NCBI GenBank assembly: GCA_017853575.1
Contig: JAFMJI010000012.1
Coordinates: 1-64,000 of the forward strand
DNA: 64,000 nt
Origin: Chitinophagaceae bacterium
GTDB lineage: Bacteria > Bacteroidota > Bacteroidia > Chitinophagales > Chitinophagaceae
Direction of reading: 5' to 3'
The notes below the pieces were generated by a model, which worked only from the letters and a program-made list of their open reading frames with translations, was not told the DNA's origin and made no database searches. Made by a program: the position numbers and the translations under genes. Every line of letters starts with the position of its first letter. Position 1 is the first letter of the stretch. Shown in pieces: positions 1 to 8,227 of this stretch.

Positions 1-1316
1 GCAGGTTGCGTGATTTCAAATGTATCTCTTACCGTACATTGAGAATTGTCTGTAATGAGCACAGTATACACGCCCGCACTCAATCCATTTAAGTCTTGCG
101 TGGTGGCTCCATTCGACCATGAGTAGGTATATCCGGGTGTTCCGCCGGAAACGGAGAGATCAATGGTGCCAGTAGTGTTTCCATAACACAACACATTGGT
201 TACATTGCCGCTCGAACTCAACACAGGGGGCTCTGTTATGGTAGTCGATACGGTATTTGTACAACCGATGGTGTCTCTAACCGTGAACTGATAACTCCCT
301 GCAGCCAACCCAGAAAAAATATTGGAAAACTGATAGGTCTTTCCACTGTCAATACTGAATTGATAACCTGCCGTACCTCCTGAGGAAGATAGTGTGACAG
401 ATCCAGATCCAACACCATTACATTGTAAATTCTGTTGATTTGTGATCAAAACCGCAAGATTATTACAATCGGGTGCAGCAACTTGCAATGATCGATCCTG
501 GTTGCCAATAGAAGTTGTACTTCCATTGAAATCAAGTTGTATCACTCGCATGTGATAAGGCGATCCGCTGATACCACCGGCAGATCTTGCTTGTCCATTT
601 GGCAACGTACCCCAATCAAATCGGCTCGCAATGTGACCACCAAATCCGATGATGACCGGAAGTGCAGAAGCAACAATGGTTACATCCATCTGTGCTTCAA
701 AACTTGCGTTCAATTCAGAGAAATCGGGTTCTTTACCAGCAACCCAAACTGGATTGGATTGGAAAAGTGCGTTCTTCAATGACATGTTCGCATTTCCTGC
801 AGCTTTCACCAAATTAAAACTCGCCTGCGGCTCATTGCTCCAGCCAGAAGGCGAATTTTTGTTCCCAGGATCAGGCAATGGTGCATAGGTTGTAACAACG
901 ATTGGCACTGGTATTCCTAATTCTTCGATAACCTGTTCAGGTGGATGCTTAAAAAATACGGCATGCTTTGAAGTGAAAGTATCCGATGTCAAATAATCAA
1001 TGGCATAGTGACCAGAATTTCTCAGGTCAAATCCAATGCGCACTTTAACGGGCACACCGATTGGAATATTATTCAATGAAATACGATAGGGAATCGATTG
1101 ACCTTCGATATAATGGGTTTTGGTGGTATTCAAATTACCATTGACCCAATCAACAGGACTTTTAGGTGCATCTTTGCGACCATTATCACCTTGATCAATA
1201 TTCGCACTGGCCGATTGCGAATAACCATTGATTTGAATCAAAATAAGGAGCAGAGAGAAAAGAAGGACATTACACGTCCATCTCAAACTTCGAGAAATTG
1301 TTTTTTCCTGATACAT
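1..1316 (-). CDS. Secreted SprB-repeat surface protein, C-terminus beyond the window edge
   Basis: The frame is open from an ATG at 1316 down to base 1 (about 438 codons), so the C-terminus is outside the window. Residues 1-35 form a signal peptide with hydrophobic core LLFSLLLILIQING. Residues about 40-290 belong to no family I recognise. From about 292 there are two repeats of some 75 residues, each with a GGTxGYxxS core and ending in a GSYQFTVRDTIGC or GVYTVLITDNSQC strand. This is the SprB repeat pattern of Bacteroidota gliding and adhesion proteins, which are usually large and exported by the type IX system. More repeats and a C-terminal sorting domain probably follow off-window. It is divergent from the beta-synthase gene. 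Family assignment is secure; the specific role is unknown. Confidence 0.8.
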   Translation of the reverse strand, partial: MYQEKTISRSLRWTCNVLLFSLLLILIQINGYSQSASANIDQGDNGRKDAPKSPVDWVNGNLNTTKTHYIEGQSIPYRISLNNIPIGVPVKVRIGFDLRNSGHYAIDYLTSDTFTSKHAVFFKHPPEQVIEELGIPVPIVVTTYAPLPDPGNKNSPSGWSNEPQASFNLVKAAGNANMSLKNALFQSNPVWVAGKEPDFSELNASFEAQMDVTIVASALPVIIGFGGHIASRFDWGTLPNGQARSAGGISGSPYHMRVIQLDFNGSTTSIGNQDRSLQVAAPDCNNLAVLITNQQNLQCNGVGSGSVTLSSSGGTAGYQFSIDSGKTYQFSNIFSGLAAGSYQFTVRDTIGCTNTVSTTITEPPVLSSSGNVTNVLCYGNTTGTIDLSVSGGTPGYTYSWSNGATTQDLNGLSAGVYTVLITDNSQCTVRDTFEITQP

Positions 1317-1485
1317 AACCCTTCATTTTTTTGTTAATGATTAGAAAATGTTTAACAGGGGCAAAGTATTTCTCGATATGCATCAATTCTATGAGTAAAA
1401 TTTATTCTTTTGAGTAATGAGTGAATTGATACTTTTTATTTTGATCTTTACTGATTCAAATGATGTAGATCAAAAAGCAATATGA

Positions 1486-1515
1486 TTTCGACTTACCATA
1501 AAACATCTAACTTTA
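1486..1515 (+). promoter_or_regulatory. Possible Bacteroidota promoter of the beta-synthase gene
   Basis: TTTC at 1486-1489, an 18-nt spacer and TAACTTTA at 1508-1515 resemble the consensus TTTG-N19-TAnnTTTG with one mismatch in each box. The start codon lies 15 nt downstream. The 1317-1530 gap is AT-rich and otherwise shows nothing definite. Confidence 0.3.
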
Positions 1516-1530
1516 TATTATTATAGTCGC

Positions 1531-2895
1531 ATGATGGATATCAAAAAAAATATTCTTGAGACCATTGGAAACACACCTTTGATTCAATTAAACAAGATCA
1601 CCAAAACTTTTCCTTGTCAGGTTCTTGCAAAAGTAGATTACTTCAATCCAGGCAACTCCATTAAAGACAGAATGGCTTTGAAGATGGTTGAAGTTGCTGA
1701 GAAAGAAGGAAAGCTTAAACCTGGTGGAACCATCATTGAATGCACATCTGGAAATACGGGCATGGGATTAGCCCTTGCTGGTATTGTAAAAGGTTATAAA
1801 TGCATTTTTACCACAACCGATAAACAATCAAAAGAAAAAATTGACATCTTAAAGGCAGTTGGAGCAGAAGTAATTGTTTGTCCTACGAACGTTGAACCAG
1901 ATGATCCGAGAAGCTATTATTCAGTTGCAAGAAGGCTTTTCAAAGAAATTCCAAATTCTTTTCTTGCCAATCAATACGATAATCTTGCAAACAGGTTGGC
2001 ACATTATGAAACAACCGGTCCAGAAATTTGGAAACAAACGGATGGCAAGATTACACATTTGGTGTGTACAGCAGGAACAGGCGGAACCATCACCGGCACA
2101 GCAATGTATCTAAAAGAAAAAAATCCAAATATTAAAATCTGGGCCGTTGACGTATACGGATCCTTGTTGACAAAATATTTCAAAACGGGTGACATTGATA
2201 TGAAGGAAGTATATCCTTACATATCAGAAGGATTTGGAGAAGACTTTGTTCCTGAAAACTACAACATGTCGGTGATTGATCATTTTGAACAAGTAACAGA
2301 CAAAGATGGTGCGATCATGGCTAGAAGGATTGCAAAAGAAGAAGGACTCTTTTGTGGATACAGCGCGGGCAGCTGCCTACAGGGATTGATGCAGTTAAAA
2401 GATCAACTTAAAAAAGAGGATGTGGTTGTCTGCATCTTTCATGATCATGGTAGCAGATATGTAGGAAAAATATACAATGATCAGTGGATGATGGAGAGAG
2501 GATTCATGGAAGTGAAGACATTCAGAGATATTATATCTGCTAGAGGATCAAAACAAAAACTCATTTCAGTTCAATCAAACCAAACAGTTGCAGAAGCAGT
2601 TACACTGATGCAGAAATATGAAATTGAACACATTCCTGTGATGGAACAAGATGAAGTAGTTGGCGCTATCAGTGAAAATGGACTCTTTCAAAAAATTTTC
2701 AAAGACCCTGAAATAAAAAATTCTTCAATCAGGTTGGTAATTGAGAAACCATATCCATTGGTTGAATTCAATACACCGCTTGAAAAAATCAGTTCTCTTA
2801 TCAATAAGGACAATGGTGCAGTGCTTTCAAAAGATGAAGGAGGTAATTATCATATTATTACTAAATATGATATTCTTCAGTCTTTGACAAAATAA
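1531..2895 (+). CDS. Cystathionine beta-synthase-type PLP enzyme with C-terminal CBS domain pair
   Basis: 454 residues. The N-terminal fold-type II PLP domain carries the Schiff-base lysine K45 in GNSIKDRMA, the substrate loop SGNTG at 73-77, the phosphate loop GTGGTITG at 182-189 and the SAGSC loop near 278-282. A tandem CBS domain pair fills about 335-454 (VAEAVTLMQKYEIEHIPVM and a second half). The linker HDHGSRYVGKIYNDQWM is typical of cystathionine beta-synthases rather than plain CysK. The expected reaction is condensation of serine (or O-acetylserine) with homocysteine or sulfide in the cytoplasm, with the CBS pair as a regulatory ligand sensor. There is no haem-binding N-terminal extension. 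The stop codon abuts the convergent hisB stop with no spacer. Exact substrate preference cannot be read from sequence. Confidence 0.85.
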   Translation: MMDIKKNILETIGNTPLIQLNKITKTFPCQVLAKVDYFNPGNSIKDRMALKMVEVAEKEGKLKPGGTIIECTSGNTGMGLALAGIVKGYKCIFTTTDKQSKEKIDILKAVGAEVIVCPTNVEPDDPRSYYSVARRLFKEIPNSFLANQYDNLANRLAHYETTGPEIWKQTDGKITHLVCTAGTGGTITGTAMYLKEKNPNIKIWAVDVYGSLLTKYFKTGDIDMKEVYPYISEGFGEDFVPENYNMSVIDHFEQVTDKDGAIMARRIAKEEGLFCGYSAGSCLQGLMQLKDQLKKEDVVVCIFHDHGSRYVGKIYNDQWMMERGFMEVKTFRDIISARGSKQKLISVQSNQTVAEAVTLMQKYEIEHIPVMEQDEVVGAISENGLFQKIFKDPEIKNSSIRLVIEKPYPLVEFNTPLEKISSLINKDNGAVLSKDEGGNYHIITKYDILQSLTK

Positions 2896-4035
2896 TTAGA
2901 GCACTCCTTTGGTAGATGGCAATGCATCCTGAAATGGATCTTTTCGTATAGCCATTCGAATAGCTTTTGCAAAAGCTTTGAAAATAGCTTCAATTTTATG
3001 GTGCTCGTTTTCACCCTTGCACTGGATATTTAAATTGCATTTTGCAGCATCAGAAAATGATTTAAAGAAATGGAAGAACATTTCTGTAGGCATATCCCCT
3101 ATCTTTTCTCTTCTAAAGTCAGCATCCCATACCAACCAATTTCTCCCTCCAAAATCTATCAATACTTTTGCTTCAGCTTCATCCATTGGAAGTGCAAAAC
3201 CATAACGTTCCATGCCGCGCTTATCACTTAAACCTTTTAGAAACGCCTCACCCAATGCAATTCCAGTATCTTCTATGGTATGGTGTTCATCAATGTGTAA
3301 GTCACCTTTAACTTGAATATCTAAATCTATTTTACCGTGACGGGCAATCTGGTCGAGCATGTGATCAAAAAATCCCAAACCTGTGTGAATGGCCGATTTA
3401 CCTGTACCATCAAAATTTGCTTTGATAGAAATCTTGGTTTCGTTGGTATTGCGCTCGTGCTCAACGATTCTTAAACCATTTTTTAAAAAAGCATAAATAT
3501 CTTTCCAGCCGTCAGTTGACAATATGATATGTTTTTTCAAATCAGCAGGCAAAGATTCAATATCCACTGCTCCTGCCCCATCAGCATTGTTAATGAATAT
3601 GCATTGAGCTCCTAAATTTTTAGCGAGTTCAATATCGGTTTTTCGATCACCGATCACAAAAGAATCTTTTAGATCATATGCATCATTTCCAATATATTTT
3701 CCGAGCATTCCCAATCCAGGTTTTCTTGAATTAGAGTTTTCATGTGGCATGCTTGGGTCGATGAATATCTCATCGAATATAATACCCTCGCCTTCCAGTG
3801 TATTTAAAATATGTTGTTGTATCGGTTCGAATTGTTCTGCAGGAAAAGATGCCGTACCCAATCCATCTTGATTAGACACCATGGCCAATTCAAAATTAAA
3901 TTCAGCAGCGATTCTGGATAAATACTGAAAAACAAAAGGATAAAAAATAAGTTTATCAAAATGATCAATTTGATAAGTCGGAGGTGCTTCTTTAATCAGT
4001 GTTCCATCACGATCGATGAAGAGTACTTTTTTCAT
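2896..4035 (-). CDS. hisB: Bifunctional histidinol-phosphatase / imidazoleglycerol-phosphate dehydratase
   Basis: 379 residues with two fused domains. Residues 1-165 are a HAD phosphatase with catalytic DRDGT (D8, D10), which dephosphorylates histidinol phosphate. Residues about 185-379 are IGP dehydratase with the metal-binding motifs GFFDHMLDQIARHG, DEHHTIEDTG and EHHKIEAIFKAFAKA. The Cys-rich zinc loop of the enterobacterial phosphatase domain is missing: the equivalent segment reads IDPSMPHENSNSRKPG. It is the last gene of the operon here and overlaps hisC by 4 nt (ATGA). No hisH, hisA, hisF or hisI follows; the next gene is convergent. Confidence 0.95.
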   Translation of the reverse strand: MKKVLFIDRDGTLIKEAPPTYQIDHFDKLIFYPFVFQYLSRIAAEFNFELAMVSNQDGLGTASFPAEQFEPIQQHILNTLEGEGIIFDEIFIDPSMPHENSNSRKPGLGMLGKYIGNDAYDLKDSFVIGDRKTDIELAKNLGAQCIFINNADGAGAVDIESLPADLKKHIILSTDGWKDIYAFLKNGLRIVEHERNTNETKISIKANFDGTGKSAIHTGLGFFDHMLDQIARHGKIDLDIQVKGDLHIDEHHTIEDTGIALGEAFLKGLSDKRGMERYGFALPMDEAEAKVLIDFGGRNWLVWDADFRREKIGDMPTEMFFHFFKSFSDAAKCNLNIQCKGENEHHKIEAIFKAFAKAIRMAIRKDPFQDALPSTKGVL

Positions 4036-5081
4036 GATTTAAAAGATTTTATAGCATTCAACAGTGCTTCATTTTCTTTTGCATTACCTACTGTGATGCG
4101 AAGATTGCCTTCACAAAATTTAACATTGCTTCTGTCTCTTACAACAATACCTTGCTGCAGCAAGTAATCATATAAACGTTTTGATTCCTTGAATTGTACA
4201 AGAAGAAAATTGGTATCGGATGGGTTTATTTTAATCACATGTTCAACAGTGCGTAAGTCAACGACTAATTTTTCTCTCAATTCCACAATCTCTTTGATCA
4301 TATCATTCACCTGTCCCACTTCATCCAATGCCTTTAAAGCCAGCTCTTGAATCGGAACAGAGATGTTATATGGAGCTTTCACCTTATTCATGTATGATAT
4401 GATTTCCTTTGAAGCAAAGGCCATACCGATACGCAATCCAGCCAAACCCCAGGCCTTGCTGAGCGTCTGCAATACAATCAGATTAGGATATTCACTTAAA
4501 TCAGACAGAAAAGATTGTTGTCTGGAAAAATTAATATATGCTTCATCAACAACTACCAATCCGTCGAAATTGTTAAGAATCATCTCAATGGATTGCCTAT
4601 CTATACTATTCCCTGTTGGATTATTGGGAGTACATATCCAAATAATTTTAGTGTTGGGATGAATAGCATTTTCGAGTGCTTCCAGATCAATTTGATATTC
4701 AGCAGTCATTGGCACATAATTGATGTGTGCTCCATGAATATTTGCATACACTTCATACATCCCATAGGTTGGGGGCATTACAATGATCTCATCTTGATGC
4801 GGTTCGCAAAAACATCTCAATAAATTATCAATGGGTTCATCACTTCCATTTCCCAAGAATATATTTTCATTAGGAATTTTCTTGATAAAGGATATTTTCT
4901 CCTTCACTTTCCATTGCATGGGATCTGGGTAACGGTTGTACCATTTCATTAAAGGAGAGCCCAAAGCATTTTCATTAGCATCTAAAAAAACAGATGCTTC
5001 ACCGCTGAATTCATCCCTTGCAGAAGCATATGGAACAAGTGCTTTTATATTCTTTCTTACAATTGAGTCCAGGTTAAACAT
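4032..5081 (-). CDS. hisC: Histidinol-phosphate aminotransferase
   Basis: 349 residues, a class I/II fold-type I PLP aminotransferase of normal length. It shows NNPTG at 153-157, the PLP-pyridine aspartate in VVVDEAY (D179), the Schiff-base lysine K209 in TLSKAWGLAGLR, and the following arginine R217. It converts imidazole-acetol phosphate and glutamate to histidinol phosphate and 2-oxoglutarate. The gene sits 2 nt after hisD and overlaps hisB by 4 nt, so the genes are very probably translationally coupled. Confidence 0.95.
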   Translation of the reverse strand: MFNLDSIVRKNIKALVPYASARDEFSGEASVFLDANENALGSPLMKWYNRYPDPMQWKVKEKISFIKKIPNENIFLGNGSDEPIDNLLRCFCEPHQDEIIVMPPTYGMYEVYANIHGAHINYVPMTAEYQIDLEALENAIHPNTKIIWICTPNNPTGNSIDRQSIEMILNNFDGLVVVDEAYINFSRQQSFLSDLSEYPNLIVLQTLSKAWGLAGLRIGMAFASKEIISYMNKVKAPYNISVPIQELALKALDEVGQVNDMIKEIVELREKLVVDLRTVEHVIKINPSDTNFLLVQFKESKRLYDYLLQQGIVVRDRSNVKFCEGNLRITVGNAKENEALLNAIKSFKS

Positions 5082-5083
5082 TG

Positions 5084-6364
5084 CTATATCTTATTTAGTC
5101 TTATTTTAACTGCATTCGCATGTGCATCTAGTCCTTCAGCTTCAGCCATTATAATAATGGTATTCCCCAGTTTAGAAATTCCATTTCGGCTGATTTGCTG
5201 ATAGGTGATTTTTTTCACAAAGCTATCAACGCTCACACCACTGTATGATTTGGCAAATCCATTTGTTGGAAGCGTATGGTTTGTTCCACTTGCATAATCA
5301 CCAGCGCTTTCCGGTGTATAATTTCCTATGAAAACAGATCCTGCATTTACAATTCCATCAACAAATTGCTGAGGCTCATCAGAAGCTATAATGAGGTGCT
5401 CAGGGGCATACTGATTTACAAATGCAATTATCGAATCTGTTTCTTTCAACAAAATTGATTTACTGTTTTCCAGTGCCTTTTCAGCGATTGTTTTTCTCTC
5501 AAGTTGGGTTACCTGTATGTGCAATTCTTTTGCCGTCTCATCTATAATTTTATGATTATTTGTCACCAACATTACCTGTGAATCAGGACCATGTTCTGCC
5601 TGCGCCAATAAATCTGCCGCGATAAATGCAGGAACAGCTGTATCATCAGCGATGATGCATACTTCACTCGGACCAGCCGGCATGTCAATTGCCATACCAT
5701 CCAATTGAACGAGTTGTTTTGCAGCAGTCACATATTGGTTACCCGGACCAAAAATCTTATCCACTTTAGCAATTGATTCAGTACCATATGCCATTGCCGC
5801 AATTGCTTGCGCACCACCTGCCTTATAAATTTCTTTTACACCAACTAAACTTGCTGCGTATAATATGGCAGGGTGAATTTGTCCATCTTTTCCAGCAGGA
5901 GTTGATAATACAATTTGTTTACATCCTAAGATTTGCGCTGGAATTCCTAACATCAGCACTGTTGAGAACAGAGGTGCAGAGCCTCCAGGAATATAAAATC
6001 CAACCCGTTGAATAGGAACAGATTTTCTCCAACAGTAAACACCTTCACTTGTTTCAATTTTCTTGGTTACTTCAATTTGTTGGGTGTGAAATTTAGTAAT
6101 GTTTTGATGAGCACGTAAAATCGCTTGTTGTAATTCAACAGAAATTTTTCTCTCAGCGTCTTTGATTTCCTTCTCTGTAACCAACAGTTTACGCGGAGAA
6201 AATCCATCAAATTTTTTTGAGAACGATTTTACTGAAGCATCCCCTTTCATTTTTACCTGCTGTAAAATTTTTGAAACTGTTTTATGCAAAGGTGCTTGAT
6301 CGATAACGGGCCTTTGCACTAATTCAGTCCACTGCTGAAACGATGGTTCTTGAAATATCTGCAT
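5084..6364 (-). CDS. hisD: Histidinol dehydrogenase
   Basis: 426 residues, full length. Visible motifs are GFYIPGGSAPLFSTV near 122-136, FGPGNQYVTAAK near 205-216, the zinc-site segment LLAQAEHGPDS (Q255, H258) and the catalytic pair E322-H323 in YAPEHL. It oxidises histidinol to histidine in two NAD-dependent steps, the last steps of the pathway. It lies 3 nt after hisG and 2 nt before hisC in the same operon. Confidence 0.96.
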   Translation of the reverse strand: MQIFQEPSFQQWTELVQRPVIDQAPLHKTVSKILQQVKMKGDASVKSFSKKFDGFSPRKLLVTEKEIKDAERKISVELQQAILRAHQNITKFHTQQIEVTKKIETSEGVYCWRKSVPIQRVGFYIPGGSAPLFSTVLMLGIPAQILGCKQIVLSTPAGKDGQIHPAILYAASLVGVKEIYKAGGAQAIAAMAYGTESIAKVDKIFGPGNQYVTAAKQLVQLDGMAIDMPAGPSEVCIIADDTAVPAFIAADLLAQAEHGPDSQVMLVTNNHKIIDETAKELHIQVTQLERKTIAEKALENSKSILLKETDSIIAFVNQYAPEHLIIASDEPQQFVDGIVNAGSVFIGNYTPESAGDYASGTNHTLPTNGFAKSYSGVSVDSFVKKITYQQISRNGISKLGNTIIIMAEAEGLDAHANAVKIRLNKI

Positions 6365-6367
6365 AAA

Positions 6368-7234
6368 TTATAAAATCATTTTTTCAATTGGCACCACAAG
6401 GATTCCCTCAGCACCAGCCAATTTGAGTTTTTCAATTTTATCCCAAAACTCATCTTCACTCAACACACTGTGCACACTGCTCCATCCTGTTTCTGCCAAA
6501 GGCAATACAGATGGACTTTTCATGCCAGGTAGCAAAGAGATGATTTCAGAAAGTTTTTCATTGGGAGCATTCATCAACACATATTTGTTCTTCTTGGCTT
6601 TTTTAACAGCTCTTATTCTAAACAATAATTTTTCTAACACTTGTTGTTGCTCTACAGAAAGCTGCTTGTTCGAAACCAACACAGCTTGAGAATCCAAAAT
6701 GACTTCAGCTTCTTGTAAGCCATTCATAAACAAAGTACCTCCGCTGCTTACCAAATCAACTACAACATCAGACAAACCAATTCCAGGAGCAATTTCAACA
6801 GAACCACTTATTTCATGTACCGTTGCATTGATGTTATTTTTTTTCAAATAGTCTTGCACGATGTGTGGGTAACTGGTTGCAATCCTCTTTCCTTCAATTG
6901 ATTTTGATCCTTCATATTTTACAGATTTGGGCAATGCAATGGATAGTCGGCATTTACCAAAGCCAAGTGCTTCAACCGTTTCCACTTTGCTGTTCTTTTC
7001 TGCAAGTACGTTTTGTCCAACAATCCCCAAATCAGCCACACCGTCCTGCACATATTCCGGAATATCATCATCCCTCAGAAAAAATACCTCTATTGGAAAA
7101 TTTTCCGAAACAGTCCTCAACCTGTCTTTTACATTGCGGAGATCGATGCCACATTCTTTTAAAAGATGTATTGAATCATCTGACAATCTGCCAGACTTCT
7201 GAATTGCAATTCTCAATACTGTTTCATTTTTCAT
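6368..7234 (-). CDS. hisG: ATP phosphoribosyltransferase, long form
   Basis: 288 residues, the long HisG form with a C-terminal ACT-like regulatory domain that normally gives feedback inhibition by histidine. The N-terminus LRIAIQKSGRLSDDS and the PRPP-binding region around GLSDVVVDLVSSGGTL are typical. The C-terminal part from about 210 (NKYVLMNAPNEKL, ILVVPIEKM) matches the regulatory domain. It catalyses the first step, ATP plus PRPP to phosphoribosyl-ATP. It is the first structural gene of the operon, starting 17 nt after the U-run of the leader terminator, so attenuation would control it directly. Confidence 0.95.
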   Translation of the reverse strand: MKNETVLRIAIQKSGRLSDDSIHLLKECGIDLRNVKDRLRTVSENFPIEVFFLRDDDIPEYVQDGVADLGIVGQNVLAEKNSKVETVEALGFGKCRLSIALPKSVKYEGSKSIEGKRIATSYPHIVQDYLKKNNINATVHEISGSVEIAPGIGLSDVVVDLVSSGGTLFMNGLQEAEVILDSQAVLVSNKQLSVEQQQVLEKLLFRIRAVKKAKKNKYVLMNAPNEKLSEIISLLPGMKSPSVLPLAETGWSSVHSVLSEDEFWDKIEKLKLAGAEGILVVPIEKMIL

Positions 7235-7251
7235 TGTTCATCATTTAAAAT

Positions 7252-7277
7252 AAAAAAGGCTTACCAACGGCAAGCCT
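7252..7277 (-). terminator. his operon attenuator: terminator hairpin with competing antiterminator
   Basis: On the minus strand AGGCTTGCC-GTT-GGTAAGCCT forms a 9-bp stem (one G-U pair) followed by a run of Ts (7257-7252), just before hisG. AGCCT at 7303-7299, directly after the leader stop, can pair with AGGCT at 7277-7273 (the terminator's left arm) as an antiterminator. TCACC within the His codons (7330-7326) can pair with GGTGA at 7307-7303. These are the three alternating pairings of classical translation-coupled attenuation. Pairings were judged by eye. Confidence 0.85.
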
Positions 7278-7302
7278 GTATAATGTACATACCAAGATAG
7301 GC

Positions 7303-7353
7303 TCACCTCTTAGGAGAGATATGGTGGTGATGTTTGTTTAAAAATACTGACAT
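7303..7353 (-). CDS. hisL: his operon leader peptide (16 aa, four consecutive His)
   Basis: The ORF reads MSVFLNKHHHHISPKR then TGA. Codons 8-11 are CAT CAC CAC CAT. It lies between a strong promoter and the attenuator hairpin ahead of hisG. A ribosome starved for charged His-tRNA would stall on this run, cover the TCACC arm and favour the antiterminator, as in enterobacterial hisL. The sequence itself is unrelated to the enterobacterial peptide. The ATG is only 4 nt downstream of the -7 box, so the mRNA probably starts at or next to the start codon. Confidence 0.85.
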   Translation of the reverse strand: MSVFLNKHHHHISPKR

Positions 7354-7357
7354 GTTG

Positions 7358-7389
7358 CAAAGGTAAGATTCAAAAACATAATAGCCAAA
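7358..7389 (-). promoter_or_regulatory. his operon promoter
   Basis: On the minus strand TTTG (7389-7386), a 20-nt spacer and TACCTTTG (7365-7358) match the Bacteroidota primary sigma consensus perfectly. The predicted start of transcription falls within a few nt of the leader ATG at 7353. The promoter lies back to back with the GH16 gene. Confidence 0.75.
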
Positions 7390-7413
7390 AAGGGAAAATC
7401 ATTACCTTGGGGA

Positions 7414-8217
7414 ATGAAAAAAACGATGGCTTTCCCACCCCTCTCATTAGCACTTATCAGCATATTATTTATCTTATCTCCAATGCATTCGTCTTCCCAA
7501 TGGAAGTTGGTTTGGAGTGATGAATTCAAGAAAGATGGACTCCCCGATCCAGCAAAATGGGATTATGACATTGGAGGCAGTGGATGGGGAAACAACGAAC
7601 TCCAATATTATACCATGGCCAGAAAAGAAAACGCAAGAATTGAAAATGGCAAACTGATCATTGAGGCACACCGTGAGCCATTTGAAGGAAAAGAATATAC
7701 TTCCGCCAGATTGGTTACGAGAGATATCGCAACCTGGTCAAGCGGAAAGATTGAGGTGAGTGCAAAACTTCCCTCAGGATTGGGCACATGGCCAGCGATT
7801 TGGATGTTGGCAAATACAAATCCTTTAAAATGGCCAGATGATGGTGAAATTGATATCATGGAGCATGTTGGGTATGATCAAGGTGTGGTTCATGCATCTG
7901 TGCATACTAAAAAATACAACCATATCATAGGTACTCAAAAGACATCTAGAATCAATGTAGCAGATTGCTCAACAAATTTTCACCGTTATCAATTGGAGTG
8001 GAACAACGACAGTCTTAGGATTGGCATTGACGACAATTATTATTACAGTTTCAAAAATGAAAATACCGGATATGATGTTTGGCCTTTGACAAATAAATTT
8101 TATCTCCTACTGAATCTTGCTGTTGGTGGCAACTGGGGTGGACAAAAAGGTGTTGCAACAGATATTTGGCCGAGGAGAATGGAAGTTGATTATGTACGTG
8201 TTTATCAAAAGAAATAA
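7414..8217 (+). CDS. Secreted glycoside hydrolase family 16 (beta-glucanase / laminarinase type)
   Basis: 267 residues. A signal peptide (about 1-29, ending SSSQ) is followed by a single GH16 jelly-roll domain. The catalytic signature is GEIDIMEHVGY with nucleophile E145, D147 and acid/base E150. The upstream WKLVWSDEF, NNELQYYT and the C-terminal YVRVYQKK are typical of bacterial laminarinase-like GH16. It probably cleaves beta-1,3 or mixed-linked glucans outside the cell or in the periplasm; substrate is inferred from family only. The M1 peptidase gene follows after 10 nt. TACCTTGG (7403-7410) ends 3 nt before the ATG and could be a degenerate -7 box. Confidence 0.9.
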   Translation: MKKTMAFPPLSLALISILFILSPMHSSSQWKLVWSDEFKKDGLPDPAKWDYDIGGSGWGNNELQYYTMARKENARIENGKLIIEAHREPFEGKEYTSARLVTRDIATWSSGKIEVSAKLPSGLGTWPAIWMLANTNPLKWPDDGEIDIMEHVGYDQGVVHASVHTKKYNHIIGTQKTSRINVADCSTNFHRYQLEWNNDSLRIGIDDNYYYSFKNENTGYDVWPLTNKFYLLLNLAVGGNWGGQKGVATDIWPRRMEVDYVRVYQKK

Positions 8218-8227
8218 ATTTTGCTTC

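Noticed and set aside
8117-8227. Longer start for the M1 peptidase
   Set aside because: It overlaps the GH16 gene by 100 bases and would bury the signal peptide; ATG 8228 is a better start.
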